A stretch of DNA of 6,786 nt from VGXO01 sp964614695 (lineage in GTDB: Bacteria; Planctomycetota; Phycisphaerae; Phycisphaerales; SM1A02). How positions within the stretch are numbered: the first letter of the stretch is position 1; each line of letters starts with the position of its first letter. A program made the position numbers and the translations under genes. Where the stretch lies: contig CAZTMB010000137.1 of assembly GCA_964614695.1 (NCBI GenBank), positions 1 through 6,786 of the forward strand, read 5' to 3'. Below the pieces are notes generated by a model. It had not been told where the DNA came from. It was given only the letters and a program-made list of their open reading frames with translations, and made no database searches. Below, piece after piece: positions 1 to 5,614 of the stretch.

Positions 1-4
1 TCAT
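1..4 (-). CDS. Start of next operon gene (almost entirely outside the window)
   Basis: An ATG on the minus strand at 4-2 overlaps the TGA stop (3-1) of the BatB-type gene as ATGA. GGAGG lies eight bases upstream, at 17-13. The other three overlapping junctions of this operon have the same arrangement. In Bat loci the gene after the second VWA protein is often a TPR protein (BatC) or a BatD protein. The identity here cannot be seen. Confidence 0.5.
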
Positions 5-1107
5 GCGGCCTGCCTCCCTTCGCGAGCGTCCGGAGAAGTCTCGCGAGCCGGATCGACTTCCTCGCGTCGTCGCCGTCGCTCGCCGCCGAACCATCCGCCG
101 CGACGGTCGCTGATCACCGCTTCACCGACGAGGAGCAGCAGCGCGAGCCCCGCGAACCACTGGAAGCGTGGCGTCGAGCGCCGGATCGTCGTCGAGTCCT
201 GCTCGGCTCGCTCGAGGCTGTCGAGGGCGACCTCCATCGCCTCGGCCATGTCGAGCTGCTTCGTGCCGGCGGGAAAGTACGCGCCGCCGCCGGCGAGCGC
301 CACCTCGCGCAGCGTGCTGTCGTCCATGCGGGTCCAGACCTCCTGGCCTTCGTGCACGAGCCAGCGTCGGCCGAGCGACGTCTCGACGGGAATGCGGGCG
401 CCGTCGCCCGAATCGCCGAGTCCGACCGTGAAGACGCGGACGCCGAGATCCGCATACGCCTTCGAAGCCGCCTCGACCGGGAAGCTGCCCTGGTCCTCGC
501 CGTCGGTCAGCACGACCACCACCTTCGCGCCCTTCTGCGAGTCGGTGAAGCTCTCCGACGCCATGCGGATCGCATCGCCGAGGAGCGAGCCGCCGCGGAT
601 CGTCGACTCGGGCGCGAGTTCCCGCAGGCTCATCAGGAACAGGTCTTCGTTCAGGGTCAGCGGGCAACGCAGGCTCGCCGTGCCTGCGTAGGCGATGAGC
701 CCCACTCGATCGCCGGGCAGCGCCTCGACGGCGTCCTCGATGAAGCTCTTCGCTCGCTCGAGTCGATTGGGCGTCGCGTCCTCGGCGAGCATCGATCGCG
801 AGACGTCGACCACGAAGAAGCAGTCGAGCCCGCGCCGCTGCACCTCCTCGTACTGGAAGCCCCAGCGCGGATCGAGGAGCGCCAGCACGAGCATGCCCAT
901 CGCCGCGAGCGTGATGATCGCCCGGGCGAGGGGCCGCGCGAAGCTGACCCGCGGGGCGATCTGCGCGAGCAGCGGTTCCTCGGCGAAGCGCCGAAGCTGC
1001 CGCAGCCGTCCGCGGGAACGCCAGATCGCGATCACCGCGACGATCGCGACGAGCCAGAGCCAGCGGATCGCCTCCGGGTGGTTGAACTCGAGTTCGGGAG
1101 GGATCAC
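1..1107 (-). CDS. batB: BatB-type membrane VWA-domain protein
   Basis: A 368-residue membrane-anchored von Willebrand factor A protein of the Bat (aerotolerance) family. Seen in the sequence: an N-terminal hydrophobic segment at about residues 16-29, a second at 62-78, then a VWA domain at about 95-295 and a last membrane segment at about 316-332 with a highly charged Arg-rich tail. The MIDAS is intact: D101-V-S103-R-S105, a Thr/Ser-rich loop near 169-174 and TDG at 201-203. The segments PNRLERAK and PGDRVGLIAYAG are typical of BatB. The start is GTG at 1107: it overlaps the TGA of the upstream gene (GTGA) and has GGAGG five bases before it. The frame stays open far upstream, but that part is Arg-rich and lies over the other VWA gene, so it is not coding. 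In the family, VWA domains are thought to bind protein partners through a metal ion and to work with MoxR. The BatB rather than BatA label rests on domain style and gene order and is less certain than the VWA call. Confidence 0.9.
   Translation of the reverse strand: MIPPELEFNHPEAIRWLWLVAIVAVIAIWRSRGRLRQLRRFAEEPLLAQIAPRVSFARPLARAIITLAAMGMLVLALLDPRWGFQYEEVQRRGLDCFFVVDVSRSMLAEDATPNRLERAKSFIEDAVEALPGDRVGLIAYAGTASLRCPLTLNEDLFLMSLRELAPESTIRGGSLLGDAIRMASESFTDSQKGAKVVVVLTDGEDQGSFPVEAASKAYADLGVRVFTVGLGDSGDGARIPVETSLGRRWLVHEGQEVWTRMDDSTLREVALAGGGAYFPAGTKQLDMAEAMEVALDSLERAEQDSTTIRRSTPRFQWFAGLALLLLVGEAVISDRRGGWFGGERRRRREEVDPARETSPDAREGRQAA
13..17 (-). promoter_or_regulatory. Ribosome-binding site for the off-window downstream gene
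   Basis: GGAGG on the minus strand, inside the last codons of the BatB-type gene and eight bases before the ATG that overlaps its stop. It supports the view that the operon continues beyond the left edge. Confidence 0.55.
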
Positions 1108-2237
1108 GGCAGCCTCCGCAGTCGGGTGCCGGACAGAAGGAGGTCGAGCGCGAGCAGCACCAGCGGCACGACCAGCAGCGGGGGCATCGACACGCCGGCG
1201 AAGCGGAACGCGTCGGTCGCGAAGTCGTCGAACTGCCGGTAGCGGCGCTGCTCGGTGCGGGTCTTCTCGAGCTCGTCGATCGTCTCGTAGATCCGGACCA
1301 GGCTGTCGGTGTCGGTGGCGCGGAAGTACTCGCCGCCGGTCGCGCGGGCGACCTCGCGCAGCGTCTCCTCGTCGATCGAGACCGGGACGTCCCGATACAC
1401 GGTCCGGCCCATGAACTGCACCGGAACCTTCGCGAAGCCGCGGGTGCCGACGCCGATCGTGTAGATCTTGATCCCGTAGGCCTTCGCGATCTCCGCGGCG
1501 ACCGCCGGCTCGAGATCGCCCGCGGTGTTCTCGCCGTCGGTGAGCAGGATCATGATCCGGCTCTTGATCTCCTTGCGGTCCTCGAGATCGCGCAGCCTCT
1601 CGACCGACAGCGCGATCGCATCGCCGATCGCGGTGCCGTCCTCCTCGGGACGTTCGGCGAGGCGGATCGAGGCGAGCGCCCCGAGCACGTGATCGTGGTC
1701 GAGAGTGAGCGGACAGAGGCTGTCGGCAAAGCCCGCGAAGCTGATCAGACCGACAAGATCGTTCGGTCGCCCTGGCAGGCCGTCGCCGCCGGCGATGAAG
1801 TCCTTCGCGACCGACTTGACCGCGGTCAGCCGATCGACGGGGCGGCCGCCGATCGAGAAGTCGATCGCCTGCATGCTGCTCGAACGGTCGACGAGCATCT
1901 GGATCGCGACGCCTTCGACGAAGACGCGCGTCTCCTCGTCGGCCTTGCCCGGCCGCGCGAGGCAGACGACGAGCGACGCGATCGCGAGGGTGCGAAGCAG
2001 CGTCGGCACGAAGCGGAACCGCTGCCACACGCCGCCGGTGCAGGTGGCGAGCAGATCGATCGACGAGTAGCGGATCGAGCCGCGCATGCGGCCGTCGAAG
2101 AACCGCCACCACGGCAGCAGGGCGAGCGGAAGCAGCAGCACGAGCATCGGCGCGAGCCACTCGACCGAGCCGATCGAGATCGACGTCGAGACGTCGGGTG
2201 CGGTCGCGGCGGCGAGCGTCGAGACGAACGCGTTCAT
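1104..2237 (-). CDS. batA: BatA-type membrane VWA-domain protein
   Basis: A 377-residue membrane protein with one VWA domain. Hydrophobic segments lie at about residues 27-43 and 77-95. The VWA domain spans about 108-320, and a C-terminal membrane segment lies at about 351-369. The MIDAS is intact: D117-R-S119-S-S121, T202 in DGTAIGDAI, and D234 in LLTDGEN. A long loop after the MIDAS (about 124-160) ends in GRPNDLVGL, and CPLTLDHDH follows at 175-183. I associate this pattern with planctomycete Bat loci, from memory and not from a search. The start is ATG at 2237, overlapping the upstream TGA (ATGA), with GGGAGG six bases before it. The longer open frame up to 2690 is a shadow of the upstream gene. 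The stop overlaps the GTG of the next VWA gene. It probably sits in the inner membrane with the VWA domain exposed to partners. The neighbours (MoxR, DUF58, BatB-type) point to a joint complex. Confidence 0.9.
   Translation of the reverse strand: MNAFVSTLAAATAPDVSTSISIGSVEWLAPMLVLLLPLALLPWWRFFDGRMRGSIRYSSIDLLATCTGGVWQRFRFVPTLLRTLAIASLVVCLARPGKADEETRVFVEGVAIQMLVDRSSSMQAIDFSIGGRPVDRLTAVKSVAKDFIAGGDGLPGRPNDLVGLISFAGFADSLCPLTLDHDHVLGALASIRLAERPEEDGTAIGDAIALSVERLRDLEDRKEIKSRIMILLTDGENTAGDLEPAVAAEIAKAYGIKIYTIGVGTRGFAKVPVQFMGRTVYRDVPVSIDEETLREVARATGGEYFRATDTDSLVRIYETIDELEKTRTEQRRYRQFDDFATDAFRFAGVSMPPLLVVPLVLLALDLLLSGTRLRRLP
1113..1117 (-). promoter_or_regulatory. Ribosome-binding site deciding the GTG start of the BatB-type gene
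   Basis: GGAGG on the minus strand, five bases before the GTG at 1107, within the last codons of the BatA-type gene. Together with the GTGA overlap it fixes this GTG as the start rather than any upstream start in the open frame. Confidence 0.75.
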
Positions 2238-3319
2238 GACGCACCTCCCGCGGCGGCGTTCGTCGGCGTCGACTCGAGCAAGGCGACCACGTCGCGAAGG
2301 GCCTCGATCGTCCGGGCGGAGGCTTCGCGGTCGGCCGAAGCGCCGGCGAACTTGACGAGGTCGGCCTGCCGCAGGAAGCCCGCGATCGTCATCCGCGTCG
2401 AGTCGCCGAAGCGCGGCTCGCGCTCGATCGCGGCCAGGATCTCGCGCGACGTGAGATCGGTCGCGGGAATCCCGCAGGCCCGCACGAGATAGCCGCGGAG
2501 CACGGCGGCGGATTCCTCCCAGGTGCTCGCGATCGCGTCGCGACTTCGGCACTCGCCCGCAAGTCGCGAGAACTGCTCGATCGCCCACGGGCCCGGCGGC
2601 GGCTCGGGCGCCGGACCGCGACGACGCAGCAGCAGGAAGCCGCCGAGGACGAGCGCGATCGTCGCCCCGAGGCTTGCGAGCCACCACCACGCCTCGCCTC
2701 GCCCGTCGTCCATGGCGACGACGCCCTTGATCTTGCGAAGCGCGCTTGGATCGACTCCCGTCTCGATCGGGGCGGTCTCGCCGCCGCCCGGAGCGAGTTC
2801 ACCGTCGCCAAGCACGCTCTCGACGACGATCGCGATCGGATCGCTCGCGAGTTCGATCTCGACGCCGCCGCCGCGCGGTTCGAATCGGGCGCGGATCGGC
2901 GGGATCTCGACGGCGCCGCTCTCGAAGGTCGAGAGCTCGAGCGCCACCGCCTTCGAACCGGGAAGCAAGGACGCGTCACGCGGCGATGGAAGCTCGACGA
3001 CGTCGAAGGCGCCGAGCGTCTCGCCCGGGAGTTCGATCTCGGCGACGCGATCGGCGGCCGGCGTCGCGACCACGATCAGGCGGATCGGATCGCCGACGAG
3101 CACCTGTTCGCGATCGATCCGGGTCTCGATCGCGTTGCCGTCGAGGCTGACCGACCGGTCGATCGACGCTGCCACGGCGGATTCCTCGCCGATCGGCGAG
3201 GTCTCGCCCTCGAGCCGGTCGCACGCGACCGTGGCCAGCAGCGGGCTCGCGATCAGGAGGGCCATCGCCGACCGCAGACTCGCGGGTGTCCACGCCTTCG
3301 GATTCGAGAGCGGACTCAT
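2234..3319 (-). CDS. Exported single-pass protein with BatD-like outer and DUF4381-like inner domains
   Basis: A 361-residue protein that occupies the DUF4381 place in a Bat operon. Seen in order: a signal-like hydrophobic stretch at about residues 18-32 ending in Cys33 (TVAC, an imperfect lipobox); a beta-rich domain at about 50-170, with a VLVGDPIRLIV strand and an ESGAVEIPPI motif like the Ig-like repeats of BatD; a Gly/Pro-rich linker; a membrane helix at about 211-231 preceded by three Trp and followed by RRR; and a cytoplasmic helical domain at about 245-350. That last domain holds LRGYLVRACGIPATDLTSREI-like residues (274-294) and ADLVKFA (319-325), which I recognise as DUF4381-like features. 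The start is ATG at 3319, overlapping the DUF58 stop (ATGA), with GGAGG five bases before it. The stop overlaps the ATG of the BatA-type gene. The fold names are from motif recognition only. The role is inferred to be a membrane partner that links an outer beta domain to the MoxR/VWA proteins. Confidence 0.8.
   Translation of the reverse strand: MSPLSNPKAWTPASLRSAMALLIASPLLATVACDRLEGETSPIGEESAVAASIDRSVSLDGNAIETRIDREQVLVGDPIRLIVVATPAADRVAEIELPGETLGAFDVVELPSPRDASLLPGSKAVALELSTFESGAVEIPPIRARFEPRGGGVEIELASDPIAIVVESVLGDGELAPGGGETAPIETGVDPSALRKIKGVVAMDDGRGEAWWWLASLGATIALVLGGFLLLRRRGPAPEPPPGPWAIEQFSRLAGECRSRDAIASTWEESAAVLRGYLVRACGIPATDLTSREILAAIEREPRFGDSTRMTIAGFLRQADLVKFAGASADREASARTIEALRDVVALLESTPTNAAAGGAS
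2244..2248 (-). promoter_or_regulatory. Ribosome-binding site of the BatA-type gene
   Basis: GGAGG (within GGGAGGTG) on the minus strand, six bases before the ATG at 2237 and inside the 3' end of the preceding gene. It supports the ATGA-overlapping start. Confidence 0.75.
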
Positions 3320-4194
3320 CGTCGCCTCCCTTCGCGGCGCCTGAAGTAGGCGGCGATCGGATCGACGAAGTTCTCGCCGGTCTCGATGCGAATGGGATCG
3401 GCGCCGAGTCGCCGGAACGCGTCGACCTGCAGTTCGCGACGCGCGTTCGAAAGCGCCGCGAAGCGTCGGCGAACGCGCGAGTCGGAGGTGTCGACGACAA
3501 GGCGATCGCCGCGCTCGGCATCGGTGAGTTCGACGAGGCCGACGTCGGGGAGTTCCCGCTCGCGACGATCTTCGACCACGATCGGGATGAGGTCGTGGCG
3601 CTGCCGAAGCGCCCGGAAGGGACGCTCCCAGCCCTCGGCGATGAAGTCGCTCGCGAGGAAGAGGACGCCGCTTCGACGGAAGATGCGCCGGAGTTCCTCG
3701 AGCGCCGCCGGCAGATCGGTGCCGGTGCCCTTGGGCTCGAGCGCCATGAGTTCCCGCACGATCCGCAGCACGTGCCGCGGGCCCTTGCGGGGCGGCACGA
3801 AGAGCTCCACTCGATCGGTGAAGGCGAGCAGCGCGACCTTGTCGTTGTTGCGGATCGCCGAGAATGCGAGGGTGCCGGCGATCTCCGCCACGAGCTCGCG
3901 CTTCAGTTCGCTGCGGCTTCCGAAGGCGAGCGAGCCCGAGAGGTCGACCGCGAGGATCACGGTCAGTTCGCGCTCCTCGCGGAAGAGCTTGACGTGCGGG
4001 TCGCCGAGGCGCGCCGAGACGTTCCAGTCGATCGTGCGGACGTCGTCGCCGACGAGGTAGGGCCGCACCTCCTCGAACTCCATGCCGCGGCCCTTGAAGG
4101 CCGAGTGGTACTGGCCCGCGAGCACGTCCGTCACGAGGCGGCTCGTGCGGATCTGGATGCGGCGGATGCGGCGGACGAGGTCGGCGGAGAGCAT
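3316..4194 (-). CDS. DUF58 family protein (soluble, VWA-like)
   Basis: A 292-residue protein with no membrane segment, so probably cytoplasmic. It carries the DUF58 signature: GQYHSAFKGRGMEFEEVRPY at about 27-46, followed by GDDVRTIDW (49-57) and ARLGDPHVKLFREERE (61-76). The VWA-like part begins with the strand VILAVDLSGS: D84, S86 and S88 form a complete MIDAS core. GTGTDLPAAL lies at 156-165 and ASDF with D183 at 181-184. Proteins of this type sit beside MoxR ATPases in many bacteria and are regarded as their partners. The start is ATG at 4194, 50 bases after the moxR stop. No Shine-Dalgarno sequence is visible in that gap, unlike the later genes of the operon. The stop overlaps the next start (ATGA). 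The family assignment is firm. The molecular function of DUF58 is not well defined. Confidence 0.93.
   Translation of the reverse strand: MLSADLVRRIRRIQIRTSRLVTDVLAGQYHSAFKGRGMEFEEVRPYLVGDDVRTIDWNVSARLGDPHVKLFREERELTVILAVDLSGSLAFGSRSELKRELVAEIAGTLAFSAIRNNDKVALLAFTDRVELFVPPRKGPRHVLRIVRELMALEPKGTGTDLPAALEELRRIFRRSGVLFLASDFIAEGWERPFRALRQRHDLIPIVVEDRRERELPDVGLVELTDAERGDRLVVDTSDSRVRRRFAALSNARRELQVDAFRRLGADPIRIETGENFVDPIAAYFRRREGRRR
3325..3329 (-). promoter_or_regulatory. Ribosome-binding site of the BatD-like/DUF4381-like gene
   Basis: GGAGG (within GGGAGG) on the minus strand, five bases before the ATG at 3319, inside the 3' end of the DUF58 gene. It supports reinitiation at the ATGA overlap. 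Confidence 0.75.
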
Positions 4195-4244
4195 GGGAGC
4201 GGGCGGCGCTTCGGATCGCGAAGGTGGGACAGGCGCGTCGGAGC

Positions 4245-5285
4245 TCAGGGCACCGGCACGTGGTCGAGCAGGATCCGCACGACGTCGTCGGCGGACTTCT
4301 CCTCCGCCTCCGCCTCGTAGGAGAGGATCAGCCGATGCCGCAGCACGTCGGGAGCGATGTCCTTGACGTCCTGCGGCACCACGAAGCCGCGGCCGTCGAG
4401 GAAGGCCTTGGCCTTCGCGGCGATCGCGAGCGAGATGGTCGCTCGCGGCGAAGCGCCGTACTCGAGCAGATTGCCCAGCGGAACCTTCGCCGCCTTGGGA
4501 TCCCGCGTCGCGACGACGAGGGCCACGATGTAGTCCTTGATCCGCTCGTCGATGAAGATCCGGTCGACGAGCTGCCGCGCCTCGGCGATCGCGGAGGGCT
4601 CCATCACGGGCTCGACCTTCTCGCCGCCGCCGGTGCGGGCCATGCGGTCGAGGATGGTGCGCTCCTGCGCGGCGGTCGGGTACCGGACGACGAGCTTCAG
4701 CATGAAGCGATCGACCTGCGCCTCGGGCAGGGGATAGGTGCCCTCCTGCTCGACGGGGTTCTGCGTCGCGAGCACGAGGAACGGCTGCGGCAGCGGGAAG
4801 GTCTCGCTGCCGATCGTGACCTGACGCTCCTGCATCGCCTCGAGCAGGGCGCTCTGCACCTTCGCCGGAGCGCGGTTGATCTCGTCGGCGAGGACGATGT
4901 TCGAGAAGATCGGCCCCTTCTTGACCGTGAAGTCGCCTTGGCCGGGGCGGTAGACGAGCGTTCCGATCAGGTCCGCCGGCAGCAGGTCGGGCGTGAACTG
5001 GATCCGCTGGAACTGGGTGTGGATGCCCGCGGCGAGGCAGGCGACCGCGGTCGTCTTGGCGAGCCCCGGCACGCCTTCGATCAGGATGTGCCCGTTGGCG
5101 AGCATGCCGATCACGAGGCCGTCGAGCAGCTCCTCCTGCCCGACGATCACGCGATGCATCTGCTCCTGCAGCAGCCGGAACGGGCGGCTGCGGATCTCGA
5201 CCTGACGTTCGAGTTCGGCGATCTCGGCGGCGCTCATGGCGCTGCCGGCGTTGGGGGACGTGGAATGCTGGGTGAACGTGCTCAT
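4245..5285 (-). CDS. moxR: MoxR-family AAA+ ATPase
   Basis: A 346-residue cytoplasmic AAA+ ATPase, the usual length for MoxR. Seen: Walker A GVPGLAKT at 71-78; the MoxR-typical FTPDLLPADLIG at 97-108; Walker B with LADEINRAP at 132-140 (D134, E135); sensor 1 LATQNP with N176; a candidate arginine finger R193 in QVDRF; and sensor 2 GASPRA with R281. The C-terminal lid domain runs to LLDHVPVP. MoxR proteins couple ATP hydrolysis to remodelling or activation of VWA-domain partners, and three such proteins follow in this operon. The start at 5285 gives an N-terminus of normal length. An in-frame ATG at 5237 (Met17) would also leave all motifs intact, and neither start has a clear Shine-Dalgarno sequence. 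It is the first gene of the operon, with a promoter candidate about 200 bases upstream. The next gene starts 50 bases after its stop. Confidence 0.96.
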   Translation of the reverse strand: MSTFTQHSTSPNAGSAMSAAEIAELERQVEIRSRPFRLLQEQMHRVIVGQEELLDGLVIGMLANGHILIEGVPGLAKTTAVACLAAGIHTQFQRIQFTPDLLPADLIGTLVYRPGQGDFTVKKGPIFSNIVLADEINRAPAKVQSALLEAMQERQVTIGSETFPLPQPFLVLATQNPVEQEGTYPLPEAQVDRFMLKLVVRYPTAAQERTILDRMARTGGGEKVEPVMEPSAIAEARQLVDRIFIDERIKDYIVALVVATRDPKAAKVPLGNLLEYGASPRATISLAIAAKAKAFLDGRGFVVPQDVKDIAPDVLRHRLILSYEAEAEEKSADDVVRILLDHVPVP

Positions 5286-5394
5286 GGTGTCGTGGGGCCT
5301 TGCAGTGGGCGGCGAGAATCGCCGGACTCGTCCTGAAGCAGCGGACGGGATCGCTTCAACCGACCCGGGCGCCCGCGGTTCCGGAGTCCCCGGA

Positions 5395-5406
5395 GACCGC
5401 GCGGTC
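5395..5406. repeat. 12-base perfect palindrome in the predicted moxR leader
   Basis: GACCGCGCGGTC reads the same on both strands. It lies about 110 bases before the moxR ATG, within the predicted leader. It could be an operator half-site pair or a short hairpin, but such palindromes also arise by chance in GC-rich DNA. Confidence 0.35.
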
Positions 5407-5489
5407 GTCCGCATCGTTCGCCGCTACGGCGCGTCGTCGTCGAAGGTTCGCGAGGTCGGCCCCGTCCGGCCGCACTCGTGTCGAGCGTG

Positions 5490-5518
5490 ATTATGCGGTC
5501 CTGCGGCACTTGCCTCAA
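5490..5518 (-). promoter_or_regulatory. Sigma70-like promoter candidate for the moxR operon
   Basis: On the minus strand, TTGAGG (5518-5513) and CATAAT (5495-5490) are separated by exactly 17 bases. They match the -35 consensus at 4 of 6 positions and the -10 consensus at 5 of 6. In DNA this GC-rich, such an AT-containing pair in the only long gap before the operon is notable. Transcription would start near 5483, giving a leader of about 198 nt before the moxR ATG. This is a sequence match only. Confidence 0.5.
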
Positions 5519-5524
5519 CGCGAG

Positions 5525-5558
5525 GTCGCGGTCCTTCGCGCGACGCGAGGCCCGCGAC
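5525..5558. repeat. Imperfect inverted repeat next to the moxR promoter candidate
   Basis: The arms are 5525-5536 and 5547-5558 around a 10-base centre. Seven outer pairs are perfect, then there is one mismatch, three more pairs and a G-T wobble. It lies six bases upstream of the -35 element on the minus strand. It could be a regulator site for the operon or a hairpin in any M24 transcript that starts further upstream. It has no T-run, so it is not a typical terminator. Confidence 0.35.
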
Positions 5559-5602
5559 GACCGCCGCGAGCCCATTCGGCTTCGAGGGGCCGAGTCCGCT
5601 CG

Positions 5603-5608
5603 TAGCAT
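5603..5608 (+). promoter_or_regulatory. TANNNT -10-like box directly before the M24 start
   Basis: TAGCAT lies on the plus strand with six bases between it and the ATG at 5615. This spacing would place the transcription start at or next to the A of ATG, as in leaderless promoters. There is no convincing -35 element. The first three bases also form the stop codon that ends the upstream open frame, so chance is possible. Confidence 0.3.
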
Positions 5609-5614
5609 GCGGCG

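Larger units (their letters stand above)
5286..5614. other. Divergent intergenic region between the Bat operon and the M24 peptidase gene
   Basis: These 329 bases separate two genes transcribed away from each other. Open frames on both strands cross the region but give Arg/Ser/Pro-rich, low-complexity translations with no domain, so I see no gene. It holds the minus-strand promoter candidate, an inverted repeat at 5525-5558, a palindrome at 5395-5406 and a TANNNT box just before the M24 start. No tRNA or terminator with a T-run was seen. Confidence 0.8.

Noticed and set aside
1108..2244. Upstream open extension of the BatB-type frame
   Set aside because: The translation is Arg-rich low complexity and lies over the BatA-type gene. 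The GTG at 1107 with GGAGG and the GTGA overlap is the convincing start.
2238..2690. Upstream open extension of the BatA-type frame
   Set aside because: It overlaps the BatD-like gene and has no domain. The ATG at 2237 has a strong ribosome-binding site and an overlapping junction.
4195..4244. 50-base gap between moxR and DUF58 as an internal promoter or terminator
   Set aside because: No -10/-35 pair, stem with T-run or ribosome-binding site was found.
3286..5336. Long plus-strand frames opposite the DUF58 and moxR genes
   Set aside because: They are antisense shadows produced by GC-rich codon usage. Their Arg/Asp/Glu-rich translations show no recognisable domain.
5286..5414. 43-residue N-terminal extension of MoxR from an ATG at 5414
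   Set aside because: It is Arg/Pro/Ser-rich, has no ribosome-binding site, and would make the protein longer than usual for MoxR.
5429..5442. CGTCGTCGT triplet run in the intergenic region
   Set aside because: It is too short for a microsatellite or array, and similar GTC runs occur throughout this GC-rich window.
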